Positions 44,167 to 54,342 of a stretch of 64,000 nt of DNA are shown here, piece by piece. Source of the stretch: Bremia lactucae. Lineage: Eukaryota; Oomycota; Peronosporomycetes; Peronosporales; Peronosporaceae. The translations under genes were made by a program, and so were the position numbers. Location: NCBI RefSeq assembly GCF_004359215.1, contig NC_090618.1, positions 1,669,665 through 1,733,664 of the forward strand, in the 5' to 3' direction. Every line of letters begins with the position of its first letter. Position 1 is the stretch's first letter. The notes beneath the pieces are model-generated. The model saw only the letters and a program-made list of their open reading frames with translations, was not told the origin of the DNA and did no database searches.

Positions 44167-46654
44167 ATGCTGTCGTCCACTGACTCGATGCAATCCACGC
44201 AGCCATCGCGCTCGTCATCACCGCAATACCCAGGCCCAGACTATCGCTACAGCGCTCAAAACATGCGCAACATCGCGGTGCCTCCCCGGTCTTCGAGTAC
44301 GTAGCCTTTCATCACTCGCATCTGTGACATGTGATGCCTCACTTGTGTTTTGCGTAGCTGGTCGAGCCAAAACGGAGCAAGTTGTGCTGGAATTCTTGTA
44401 TAAAGTCGCTGAACTTATTATCCAAAGTCGCGTGAATTTCCACGCGGAACCCGATTTGCGTCGTGGAAGTCGTCGCGCTCGCTTTAATCTCGATATTGAG
44501 GAAGTCCCGATCGTTCGCGACGCGATGGCGGCGTGGAAAGAAGACGTGACGTTGCCACTTGCCATTGACATTTATTGGGATGCCGGTAGTCACACAATTT
44601 TACTCGAGCGCTGGAGCGTCACGTTTGTAGCTGATGGAGAGCATGCATTCGCGTACTTAAGCTCGACACAGGACGTTATTCAGCAGCTAAAAGAAGTTTG
44701 CAAACGAATTAGCGTGCTTCTTCGTGCGCTCTTTTCCTTTATGCGCCAGCTTCCAGCACATCGTCTTTTTACGCAGTCGTACCCGTCGATGTTGAGCTAC
44801 ACGCTCCATGGTGCTGTTGCAAGTGATGCCGTCCATGCGTTTGAAACCCAGCGCGTTGCTACAAGCAGCTACTCGTTTATGCCAATTACTACACCGTTTG
44901 GTAATTTAAAAGTCACAGCAGTCTATCGTCGCGATTGTGATCCATTTACAGAGCTCCGAGAGCTCGCAGCACCTTTGCGGATTTTACAAGACGACTTTAT
45001 TATTCAAGATTATGTGCCTAGTTCTCCAGAATTTGCGTCAGCGAGTGCGCCTGTATCGCGAAGTACGACCGTGGAGACGCCAACGCGAGAACATGAGCAT
45101 CGTACGGGATCTTTTGTGCCAGTGAATGGACCTCCGCCCACGAGTAATTACGACAAGGACGCTCTATCGTCGCGTCGGTCGTCTCCACGCTCCATCCCAG
45201 TGACAACTCAGCAGCCATTTAGCCACTTAAATCATGACATGGATCCTCAAAGGGAAGAGGAAGTGCAGTTACCCATAGGAATGTCAAGACCCATGGCCAT
45301 TCCTCGAAGTAATAATAAAGCAAGCATCGCAATTGCTGCGAATCGAGCTACTTTGCAGCATGCACATTCGTACGGTGGCGAAGACGATACCCATTTACTG
45401 AATGCCGCAGCAAATTTGAATGTGGCGGCTGCGCCGTATGGATATGGAAACGTCGCCATTGCACGCGAACGAGAACATACGTTGTCGCCGTCGTTGGCGT
45501 TTCAGCACCGACAGCAGCAATTGTGGGAGGGACATGCAGCGCATCATGATACCGAGTCTCGACTTCACTCGTCTCCGAGTTGTTTGGACGAACCACCGAT
45601 TCATTTACTCGACTCGAGTAGCCACGGCAGTACGGCGTATCAATGTTTGTCAACGCCACCTCGCCATCCAAAGACGGTAGCTTTGCTACGCACTACGTCT
45701 CCTGCAGTCACGCACAAGCCCTTTCTCGAGACTCATGCTGCGGCCGGATCGTTTGAGCGCTTTGCACTCGACAGTGTCCCACCGTCTCACGTACAGCCAC
45801 ATCGATTGCATAGTCGAAAAGGATCGTTTAGTGGTGCATTTGTCTCGGAATGTAGTACTAGTACGGGCGGCAATGAAAGTCTAGTACTTTTGAACGAAGG
45901 CACCACTGACATGTCTTCTACTGCGAAAACAGAAACAATCACAACGTATTCAGGCTCGCATGTACACCCTTCGACCGAGTGCTTACCTCCCTTCACGTCC
46001 AGTCCGCCGTTTCAAGCTAATCCATGCGAGCTGCTTTCAAAGTCGCCGGGGTATGCGTATGCAAAGAGTCAATTGTGTTCTGGCTCGAGTACTGTGCCGA
46101 TGTTTATTACGACCGATCGTTTTCAACGAAGTAGCGAGACTGCAAAACCGGTAAAGTCGGCAACTATGAGCACTGGAGAGCATTGTGAATTTTTACCTGA
46201 TTTTGGGCATACGGGGGTCGCGGCGTGGGGGATTTCTCCCGATAGTCCGGATTCCTTGAGTCTTGCGCTTGGCAGTACTGGTAATTCGAGAGATGAAGAA
46301 GCTGCTGTTGAGTCGCGGGACAATTTCATGGATGACTTGGATGCCCTCATCTTGCCTTTTGCAATCCATGATGGACAATTAAGCGCTGCGACGACTGCGG
46401 GGGACTCGGTTTCGTCTGGAGCTGGGAGCTCTTTTAGTCGTTTATCTGGTGCGTCGGTGGGAAATTTTTTGCAGCAATTGAAAAACGCGCCACGTTTGAG
46501 CAAAAGTTTGTCGACGCTTGGGCCATCGATGTCACCGGATGAAGCCGATAATTGTATTGACACGAGGCAGGAAATGAAGGCGTCGTTTTCGATGTTTGAT
46601 GAGGAATTGGCAGGTTTTCGGAATCTGCGCGAGGAGCTCACGCAAATGTTGTAA
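44167..46654 (+). CDS. ATG13: autophagy protein ATG13 (HORMA domain, 2 exons)
   Basis: Exons are 44167-44296 and 44358-46654, with a 61-nt intron (gtacgt...gcgtag), giving 808 aa. ATG13 is the regulatory partner of the ATG1/ULK1 kinase and, through its HORMA domain, helps recruit the autophagy initiation machinery. Seen: TEQVVLEFLYKVAELIIQSR, LPLAIDIYWDAGSHTILLERW and LKEVCKRISVLLRALFSFMRQLP, with PFGNLKVTAVYRRD closing the HORMA domain (about 45-280). The rest is long, Ser/Thr-rich and probably disordered, as in the family. The C-terminal region (LSKSLSTLG, FDEELAGFRNLREELTQML) may carry partner-binding motifs. An open frame extends 5' through the intron and past the start, but exon 1 from MLSSTDSMQ with splicing gives a cleaner N-terminus. 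Confidence 0.88.
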
Positions 46655-46834
46655 AAGGCTTTGAGCTTTTTTATAAACCTCTCTATTCAGATCAAAAGTA
46701 GTTTCTGGTGTCGAATTTGTAAAATACAAGATTAAAATTTCTTCATTAAAAACGTGTGCTTGATTGGATTGTCAATTTTCAATTGGAATTAGAAAATGGT
46801 AAAAAATAATTGAAATGAAACGCGCTTTATTGCT

Positions 46835-48064
46835 TCAAGTTAACGAGGCCTTGGGCTCAGCAGCAAGCGCGCGCTCGAGGTCGGCGAGAATGTCTGGGAG
46901 GCCTTCAATGCCAACGGATAGACGAATGAGGTTATCGGAAATTCCCAGCGATTGACGCACTTCCGCGGGTACGGACGCATGCGTCATAATAGCAGGAGAC
47001 TCGGCCAGCGACTCGACCGCGCCGAGGCTTTCAGCCAGTGTAAACACTTGAAGGTTCTCAAGGAATGCACGTGCCTTTTCAAGACCGCCACGGACGTAAA
47101 ATGTCACCATGCCGCCAAACCCTGACGTCTGCTTTTTTGCAATTTCATGCTCCGGATGAGAGGCCAGCCCTGGGTAAGACACTTTTTCAACAGCAGAGTG
47201 AGCCTCTAGATATTCTGCGACCGCTTGAGCGTTCTTTGCATGAGTGGCCATGCGCACGTGCAGCGTCTTTAGACCACGGAGTGCCATGTAGCAGTCAAAT
47301 GGCGCGGGAACCGCACCAATACCATTCTGAATGAATCGGAGCTTGGTGTGAATCTCCTCCGAGTTCGTGATGACTACTCCACCCACGACGTCACTATGGC
47401 CATTGATATACTTGGTGATACTATGCACGACAATATCAGCGCCCAACGTCAAGGGGTTTTGGAAATAAGGCGACATGAATGTATTGTCGACAACCAGCAG
47501 CAACTTATGTTTCTTGGCAAAGTCCGCCACAGCGCGAATGTCTGTGATCTTGAGCGTCGGGTTCGTAGGGGTCTCGATCCAAATGAGTTTAGTCGATCCA
47601 GGACGTACCAGCGTCTTGACCTTGTCAAGATCTCCCATGTCCGTAAAAGTAAACTCAATATTATACGTAGGAGACACAGTCTGGCGAAAGTACCGTTGTG
47701 TGCCGCCATAGACGTCATCGATGCATAGAACGTGATCTCCGTGCTTCAGCAGATGCGTCACAGCTGTTGTTGCGGCCATGCCGGACGAGTAGCACACGGC
47801 AAAACGGCCTTGCTCACAAGCAGCTAGTGCACGCTCTAGAGCACCACGCGTAGGGTTGCCCGTGCGCGAATACTCCCAGCCCTTGCCAAACGAGTTGACT
47901 TGTTCACGACCGGCGACGACGCCTGGAGACGCTTGCGCGAAAGTACTTGCTAGAGTGATAGGGACGGCTACTGCACCAGTGTGCTCGTCCGGAGCCTGGC
48001 CTGCATGGATTGCGGTAGTACCAAAGCCGTGATGCTCATCGACATTTGAGTCCGCACTGGTCAT
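46835..48064 (-). CDS. cystathionine gamma-lyase-type PLP enzyme
   Basis: Single exon, 409 aa from ATG 48064. It belongs to the Cys/Met-metabolism PLP enzymes; cystathionine gamma-lyase splits cystathionine to cysteine, 2-oxobutyrate and ammonia in reverse transsulfuration. Seen: FGTTAIHAGQAPDEHTGAV, WEYSRTGNPTRGALE, CYSSGMAATTAV, IWIETPTNPTLKI, VVDNTFMSPYFQNPL and the PLP-lysine motif HSITKYINGHSDVVGG (Lys about 218). SLGAVESLAESPAIMTHASVP near the end includes the substrate-binding segment. Cystathionine gamma-synthase is very similar, so the exact reaction is likely but not proven. An initiator-like gtattcatttgtag lies at 48117-48104, 40-53 bp upstream of the start. Convergent with ATG13. 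Confidence 0.9.
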   Translation of the reverse strand: MTSADSNVDEHHGFGTTAIHAGQAPDEHTGAVAVPITLASTFAQASPGVVAGREQVNSFGKGWEYSRTGNPTRGALERALAACEQGRFAVCYSSGMAATTAVTHLLKHGDHVLCIDDVYGGTQRYFRQTVSPTYNIEFTFTDMGDLDKVKTLVRPGSTKLIWIETPTNPTLKITDIRAVADFAKKHKLLLVVDNTFMSPYFQNPLTLGADIVVHSITKYINGHSDVVGGVVITNSEEIHTKLRFIQNGIGAVPAPFDCYMALRGLKTLHVRMATHAKNAQAVAEYLEAHSAVEKVSYPGLASHPEHEIAKKQTSGFGGMVTFYVRGGLEKARAFLENLQVFTLAESLGAVESLAESPAIMTHASVPAEVRQSLGISDNLIRLSVGIEGLPDILADLERALAAEPKASLT

Positions 48065-48103
48065 GATGAAGACTGACGTTCAATGGCTCAGGGTTTCAAT
48101 TCA

Positions 48104-48117
48104 CTACAAATGAATAC
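48104..48117 (-). promoter_or_regulatory. possible oomycete initiator (Inr-like)
   Basis: The minus strand reads gtattcatttgtag, similar to the TCAYTYY-like initiator known from oomycete core promoters, at a plausible distance from the cystathionine gamma-lyase start codon. Sequence match only. Confidence 0.35.
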
Positions 48118-48374
48118 ACGGGACATTATCGGATTAAGAAGGTAAGAGGACAATCAAGTTGGTCATTTCACGTGTTTCTGGCTGCCACCAGTTTTGTTCT
48201 CGTCATGAAGCATTTAGCCTTTACGATACGTTTAGCGCAGCAAGTTAACCCAGCGCAGCAACGAGTTAAGCTCTGCTGACTACGGCTGCTTGTTCTTTTG
48301 AAATGAGTATTTTTACGACGATCTGACTTGGTCGAAAAGTTGGCAATAAAATTTGCTATCAGTTTTTATTATTG
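48118..48374. other. non-coding spacer
   Basis: Nothing recognised apart from a tandem-like goctgcgc-poor motif: agcgcagcaa-type words recur at 48235-48262 (tagcgcagcaagttaaccc then agcgcagcaacgagttaa). Confidence 0.3.
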
Positions 48375-48695
48375 AAATGCGAATAGTCGAAATTCTCTTT
48401 AAAACACTTGCTTTAAAGGGTTTTAAAGAGAATTTCGACTATTCGCATTGCTTATATCTATTTTCTACTAGCTTAATTATATACTAACACAAAACATGTA
48501 ACAAAGTCTTATCTGTCTCTCTCTTTGCGCCCGTCCAATGCTGACTAAACGCGGAGAAAAGTAGATGTAAAGGCCTATATCTTCTAATGAATAAGCTTTT
48601 GAAATGTTACTATCTAAAGTAATATTTTCAAAATATTATTTACCTTTTACAACCTTTAACTGTTGATTTAATGTAACGATACACCCCCATTAAAC
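48375..48695 (-). repeat. LTR relic, gypsy family C, with fold-back end
   Basis: The reverse complement of 48406-48695 aligns with the + strand LTR at 51162-51480 (blocks gtgtatcgttgca/gtgtatcgttaca, ttaaaggttgtaaa, ctccgcg...cgcaaagaga, ttacatgtttt). At its left end lies a perfect 30-bp hairpin (48376-48405 and 48420-48449). Confidence 0.75.
48376..48449. repeat. perfect 30-bp inverted repeat (14-nt loop)
   Basis: 48376-48405 (aatgcgaatagtcgaaattc...) is the exact reverse complement of 48420-48449; the loop is 48406-48419. It occurs at the edge of the LTR relic, so one arm is probably an inverted copy of the other. Confidence 0.97.
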
Positions 48696-48794
48696 GACAA
48701 TCACTCTGACTGTCATTGAATGTGGTGGACACTATAAGATCACTTCATTGAAAACGATGTTGATTGGTCAAAACCATCAATTTAATACTATCGC

Positions 48795-50245
48795 ATGGTT
48801 AACGGGTCCATTCGGTCAGCGAATAGTGTGGCGCCTTCGGCTGCGGTTCATGCAGCCGCCAGTGACGCATTATTGTCTCTTGCGGCAGACGTTCCGTCTG
48901 CCGTAATATCATCTTCTCCCGCAACACTAATTGTTGCGGGTGCACGTGGTGAGCCACCACGTGAACGCGACCTCTCTTCGGCGGTCGACCATGAATGCGA
49001 GTCGAGATGGCCGACCATGAATGCGAGTCGAACGAGATGGCCGACTCGGGGAGAGTGGAACAGTTGCCTACGGGTCGTCAGGCAACTGACTATGAGCCTT
49101 CGAATGAGGGGGCTCATATGGGCAGTCGTGCTAATAGCGTTCGCTATAGCATGTCTGATTCCGACGATGAGGATGATTCCTCATCGCCAGCACCGTTTCC
49201 CGTGCCATCGCCTGCACTCATCCTTGTGCGTGGTGATGAGGACGGCGTAAACCATCGTAGTAAATGCTCTTGTGATACCCTTGCTTCAGTGGGTAACACT
49301 CAGGGGAGTGCAGAATATAAAATGTCTTGTCTTGCCTTTGAGAAGAAGCCGTGGCTTTTGCCCGAACAGCTACTCAGTAGCTTGTCCGAAGAGACTTCTC
49401 CTCACAATAAATATCTTTTATTTATTGCGACAAAGCTATATGGTCTTGATCCCAGCGCGATGAACTTTTGCGCTAAGGAAGATTTTTATCTCGATCTTCT
49501 CTTAAGCACGATGGTATACTGGCACCATCAAGCGAGATAAAAGTTCGTTGATGCAAGCCTGGAACGCGTTTATTCGCAATGTCAAATACGTTGGACGCGA
49601 AGCCTGTCTTCAAAGACTTAACGCGATTCGCGTTAAGTTTGAAAAACGAACTCCAAACGGTGCAAGATTTAAACTGCATCGATTGTTTCGTGAGGCAGGA
49701 ATTCCATGCCTCACGTGGGGTGATCCGTGTCCGTGACGTGTCGACAACACGAAACGAGCGAAAGGGGACGTTTGTTCCCTTTCTTCGCCCTAGTGAAGGG
49801 CTCGCATCTCTATCAAGATGCGCGATGCGATTGACGTTTTGCAATCGATTTACAAGCGCTAAGAACGCGTGTTTCCGATAGACTTCTGAACCATCGGATG
49901 GGTCTCGTCATACTGACGGACGGGGCCCTCAACGTCAACATCCAGCTGGGACCGAGGCTCCCAGCTGCCATACAAAGGTGGATAACCGCGCCAACAAACA
50001 ACAAAACTCGTTTGCTACCCGTTCCCATCACGGTGGTTTACGATACGTTCCAGACAAAAACATTAAACACAGTGGAAATCCACCAATGGTTGTGGTGGGG
50101 AAGAGAAATGTAGATCCGACCTATGAGTCGGATCTAGAGTCGAAGATAAAAAAACTCGATCGCTACCTCCATGAATTGGAGGAGGGTCTTGGAAACGAGC
50201 GACGCGTTGCCTCTGCGAGTGCAGTACACGGAATGGCCCAATGAA
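48795..50245 (+). pseudogene. gag-like ORF of a gypsy-type element (family C), frameshifted
   Basis: It starts MVNGSIRSANSVAPSAAVHA at ATG 48795 and continues in shifted frames (RVEMADHECESNEMADS..., SDSDDEDDSSSPAPFPVPS, then LLPEQLLSSLSEETSPHNKY) to about 50245. It lies between an LTR relic and gypsy integrase, and its base pattern (one short perfect hairpin after another, for example 48883-48903, 48918-48940, 48943-48963, 49617-49637, 50111-50136) is the same as in the gag genes nearby. I see no zinc knuckle or capsid motif, so gag is an inference from context. Confidence 0.45.
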
Positions 50246-50316
50246 CTTGGGTAGAAGTTTACTACTATCCACATTAGTGACTTCATGCTTAAGTAAGTTT
50301 ACCGTAGACAGTAGTA

Positions 50317-51060
50317 CTAGATCATCAATTTTGAATTAAAGATTATTTGCTCATTCATGTTGTCTGCTTTCCGTTTCGGCCAGTCCACTGCGTTAGAAAT
50401 GGAATCCTGTACGAAACGGACTACCAATTCTCGAGCCAGCAGAAATTCCTCTGCTGACTCACTTGTTTTGTGGTATTCAAGTGCGCTTTGTGCGCACTGC
50501 CATAAGATTTTTCTCTTCTTAAGCAAGAAATTCCTCGCTGGTGCTATTTTTTTCTTAAACGATAGTGTCATCACTATTGCTGAGTTTCTCTCTCTCGATG
50601 TCGATTGCTTCGACATCAACATCATTTGCGTCGTCGGTAATTTGACGCGTGATGAGCATGATCCAGAGCTGATTTCGCGTCTGCGAGTCCACCTCCTTTA
50701 AATAAAAATTCTCATTAATTGGGTGGGTATGCGTGGATGGCGTAAGCCATTCACTAAGAACGGTGTATGCGTTGTAAACGCATGCACCGAATTCTTGATG
50801 GCGAATTCGACCATCGCTGAAACCTCGCTCCAATTCGGATACGATTGGACGTAACCCCGAAATATATTTTCGAAGACGCGATTGACGCGTTCCGTCCGAC
50901 CATCTGTCTCCGGATGATCAAAAGTTGACATATTCAGCCGTGTTCCGAGAGATCGGAACACGGATTGCCAAAACTCTGCCGTGAACCGTGGATCGCTACC
51001 GGAGACCAGTTCACGGGGCAAACCGTGGAGTCTGATAATCGTGTAGATTTAGACAAGGGC
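50317..51060 (-). pseudogene. gypsy integrase fragment
   Basis: The minus-strand stretch 51021-50698 reads ELVSGSDPRFTAEFWQSVF, HPETDGRTERVNRVFENI and FAIKNSVHAFTTHTPF, the core of a gypsy integrase (DPRF/SDRD block and catalytic E region). It is then frameshifted to 50317. The upstream part is cut by the LTR at 51162. It contains strong hairpins (50938-50963 with an 11-bp stem, 51093-51115, 51125-51152). Confidence 0.9.
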
Positions 51061-51161
51061 ACAGCCTGGAGCCGTGATTGACTCGGATACTGCAGCAAGA
51101 TGTACCATCTTGCTGAATCTGTCTACAAAAACAAGTATTCCATTGTTTTTGTGACCGGCTT

Positions 51162-51596
51162 TGTAACGGGGTGTATCGTTGCATGAAATTAACACTTAAA
51201 GGTTGTAAATTAATATGTTATTTAAAAGGAAGATAATATTTGGAGAATATTACTTTACATGGAAACATTTAAAAGCTTATCCATTGGTTTATATAGACCA
51301 TTATTTCTACTTTCTCCGCGGTCCAGTCAGCGCTGGACGCGCGCAAAGAGAAAGACAGACAAGACTTGATTACATGTTTTGTATTAATTAATAATAAGTT
51401 AGTATTAAGTAGATAGAACAGATGAACTTAATTGTATTAATACAGGTTTCAATCAATCCTCTTGAAAGCAAGTGTTGAAAAGAGTCTTCCTCTGCACGTA
51501 CTAGTGTATGCGAAGTGACGTGAGGCACCACTCACACTGAGGCAGTGCTAAGTGGACTTGTACTGAAGCTGTACAAGCCATTAGTGCCCCGTTGCA
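51162..51596 (+). repeat. LTR, gypsy family C
   Basis: 435 bp, starting tgtaacggggtgtatcgttg and ending ccccgttgca. It is followed by a primer-binding-like stretch (cttgtagcactttgtaac) and a gag start. It lies within a minus-strand integrase gene, which points to insertion or rearrangement. Confidence 0.85.
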
Positions 51597-51738
51597 CCTT
51601 GTAGCACTTTGTAACCCGTACAAGGACCACAGTTCCATCATCTAACATGGACATGTTAAATAATAATGGAAATACGCATCAATTTTGCGTGATAGCTACT
51701 CCTTTTTAAGTGACATAGAAAGGAGTGCGGTCAAACGA

Positions 51739-51912
51739 ATGAGTTCGACCGTAGGGGACGATGCCATCTTGGCTATGCTGTCCGGTTTGGACAGAGATGC
51801 CATCCATTGAGCCATCGCCAAGTTCATACATTATGAACTTGACGAGGCTAAGGAGAAGGTAGCCTTGCTTTATCAGCAAGGCTCTCAACAGGCAGAACAG
51901 TTGAGGTTACAT
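51739..51912 (+). pseudogene. gypsy gag N-terminal fragment (plus strand)
   Basis: From ATG 51739 it reads MSSTVGDDAILAMLSGLDRD and the decayed continuation, matching the gag N-terminus at 63033-63200, with a TGA inside (near 51808). It is cut near 51915, where minus-strand pol sequence begins; gag resumes at 52588. Confidence 0.75.
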
Positions 51913-51914
51913 CT

Positions 51915-52500
51915 TTATCTTCTGCGTAGGCTTTCTTTATGTCATCAAACAAAGTTGATGACGGAACACTTGTAATGATTGTTGGAATAGTGGGATTATT
52001 TTCACTGTTGGAATGCACATCTGGCTCGGAATCGGGTCGGCGTGATTATGCATCAGCGACGACATTAAGTCGTCCTGTTTTATTTTCTACGAAGAAATTG
52101 TACTCCGCAAAGAAGGATAGCCACCTCGCCATTCTTTGCGAGGGGTGTGGGCTATTTACGGCCGTGCGTAATGACGCATGGTCCGTATATACGGTATACG
52201 GTCTATCTTCGAGGAGATAGACCCTAAACTTGCAAGTGCATATTTCATGGCAAGGAGTTCCTTGTCATGCACTGGGTAATTGCGTTCAGCTGGTTGCAGC
52301 TGACAAGATTGGTAACAGACGACGTGCTCCGCGCCGTCTGTATCGTATTGCAATAACGCGCAGCCAATTGCAAAATCGCTGGCGTCACAGACCACGTGGA
52401 ATGGTCTGTCTGAATCTGCAATCGTCTAATGGGCGATTGCATCAAGCTTTACTTGATACCTTCAAACGAATGCTGACAATTTGCGTTCCATAGTCATTCT
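51915..52500 (-). pseudogene. gypsy RNase H fragment inserted inversely in gag
   Basis: The minus strand encodes VCDASDFAIGCALLQYD, VVCYQSCQLQPAERNYPVHD and KELLAMKYAL, the RNase H of gypsy pol (first catalytic Asp in CDASDFA). It lies between two parts of a + strand gag. A hairpin marks its end (gtcatcaa...ttgatgac near 51940). A related copy of this region is at 54896-55110. Confidence 0.88.
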
Positions 52501-52723
52501 CGTCTTTTTTTAAGAAACGAGAAAGATGAACAGTCATCTCGGCATTATTGCGAGAGTACTTATGCAAACAGGTACAGACCCCTGCACCTGGGATGATTCA
52601 CACGCGTCATCCCGAAACCTTAAAGATTGACGTCTCTAAGTATATTGGAGTCGAAGAAGACTCCCTCTTAAGATGGTTTGTGGAGTTGGACGATGCCATA
52701 AGGGCTCGTCACATTGTCGACTC

Positions 52724-53030
52724 GATCGAGCTCTGAACTCTGCCCTAGGCGGTTCAAACGTCTGTTTGAGCCGGGCTATAAAAGCGTCTAGCGAGGAAAT
52801 ACATATGGGTCGCGCAACTTAAGGCCAAGTGCCCAAGTTTTGGCTGTCACATCGTCGACGAGCAAACAAAAGTCGCATTCACCCAGTCAAATTTGGCAGG
52901 TCATGCCAAAACTTGGGCACTAGGCCTTACGTTGCGCGACCCATATGTATTTCCTCGCTAGAGGCTTTTATAGCCTGGCTCAAACAGACGTTTGAACCGC
53001 CTAGGGCAGAGTTCAGAACTCGATCAGAGC
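52724..53030. repeat. large inverted duplication (arms about 115 bp) in gag
   Basis: About 52724-52846 is the near-perfect reverse complement of about 52908-53030, with a spacer of about 60 bp (52847-52907). The right arm is native gag sense sequence (YVARPICISSLEAFIAWLKQ). The left arm is an antisense copy that interrupts gag after HIVDSIEL and adds a stop. Confidence 0.93.
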
Positions 53031-53050
53031 TTTTGAAACTCAAGCAAGGC

Positions 53051-54342
53051 AAGCGTGATGTTCACGCTTATGGCCAGCACATACGACTCTTAGCGAGTTG
53101 TATTACAAATAACCCAGTTCATGAACACACGGTGATTATGGTGTTCATGCAAGGTCTTACGGATGGTCCCGTAAAAACCCACCTGTCCCGCTTGAAACTG
53201 GCTACGCTTGAAGAACCAATATCCGTTGCGGAACAGGAGGACTTTAGCTTGAGACAGGCATAAGCGAGTTCGTCATCGTATCGTCCTTCAAGACGACACG
53301 AGTTTTGAGGTCCAGAACCCATGGACCTCTCTTATGTCGAACACGGGAAACCTTGCTTTTCGAACAATAAGCGATTGCATTTCTGCAATCGCTGTCAAAA
53401 GTTAGGACACTACGCTCATGAGTGTGGTACCCCACGCCCAGTACCGAGAGGTATTGAGCGAAATCATGGACCGTTTTGCCAAAAACGGCAACGGTCGCGC
53501 GTCCGACGCTGTTGCGGAATCGCAACCGCGAGGCGGACCGCCAAAAAACGGTCGAGGTCAGTAGAGGCGCATTGCCCTACTGATCCAGCAACCTCAAGAG
53601 AATTTGCAAATCGCTTGACGAAAGTTGCTCCAGACACTCAATCATTTTGTGTTTCTGCACCTAGTGATGAGGTATCCCTCATCACCTTGAAGTTAAAAGT
53701 GACAAATGATTTATCACTTAGAGCCCTAGTGGACTGCGGAGCGTCGAATAACTTTATTCTTTGCCATTTGCCAGGGGGTCGTAGGCTCAAATATGTTGAG
53801 CGCGACATCCCTCCAACGAGGATGACGGCGCCTCAAGCGACAGGCGCATCGACAACAGTGATGAAACGCGTAGTGAGATTTCACTACACATTAAAAGATC
53901 TACAGTATGATATTAATTTCATCGCACTGGATTTGGATGGCAAATTTGATGTCATCCTAGGTTTACCTTGGCTCAGAAAATACGAGCCAAGGATCAGCTG
54001 GCAGCATCGATCCTTAAAGATGCCTGCCACTAGTTCATCAGATGGCCATCTGATGAACGTCTTGGAGCGTCCACAAGCGTGTGGACGTACTACGAGTGAG
54101 TGCGATGGCCTCACTTGTGGTACGGTCGTTAGTACAACTGCAAAAGATCACAGTGTGATTACCAATCACATTGTGGAGTCAGCTGCGGCTGTGCAAATGC
54201 ATAGGCAGCGCCGAAGGTCCACCACTTGGATAAGTCGAGTGAATTGCGACAAGAATGTACGCCTAGCGGACGACATTCAAGGAATATACCAGCTGTTCAA
54301 AATGGACAACACGATGATCCCAGGTCGAGTAGAGAGTCGACC
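53051..54342. repeat. array of short hairpins in gag-protease coding sequence
   Basis: Perfect stems with short loops, stem-to-stem: 53051-53069 (8 bp), 53120-53149 (9), 53157-53174 (6), 53307-53329 (8), 53370-53393 (10), 53469-53496 (7), 53511-53526 (6), 53559-53582 (6), 53664-53685 (8), 53785-53801 (6), 53828-53847 (6), 53870-53887 (7), 53968-53990 (7), 54033-54058 (13-bp perfect palindrome), 54068-54087 (8), 54154-54170 (7), 54323-54342 (6). This density is far above chance for this length. Confidence 0.85.

Noticed and set aside
48376..48449. intrinsic transcription terminator
   Set aside because: Eukaryotic context, no gene end nearby in the right position, and arms far longer than such terminators.
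48875..50250. independent host secreted-protein gene
   Set aside because: Frameshifts, flanking LTR and integrase pieces and the shared hairpin texture fit a retroelement better, although no gag motif is visible.
53051..54342. CRISPR array
   Set aside because: The hairpins differ in sequence and spacing, lie in coding frames, and the organism is a eukaryote.
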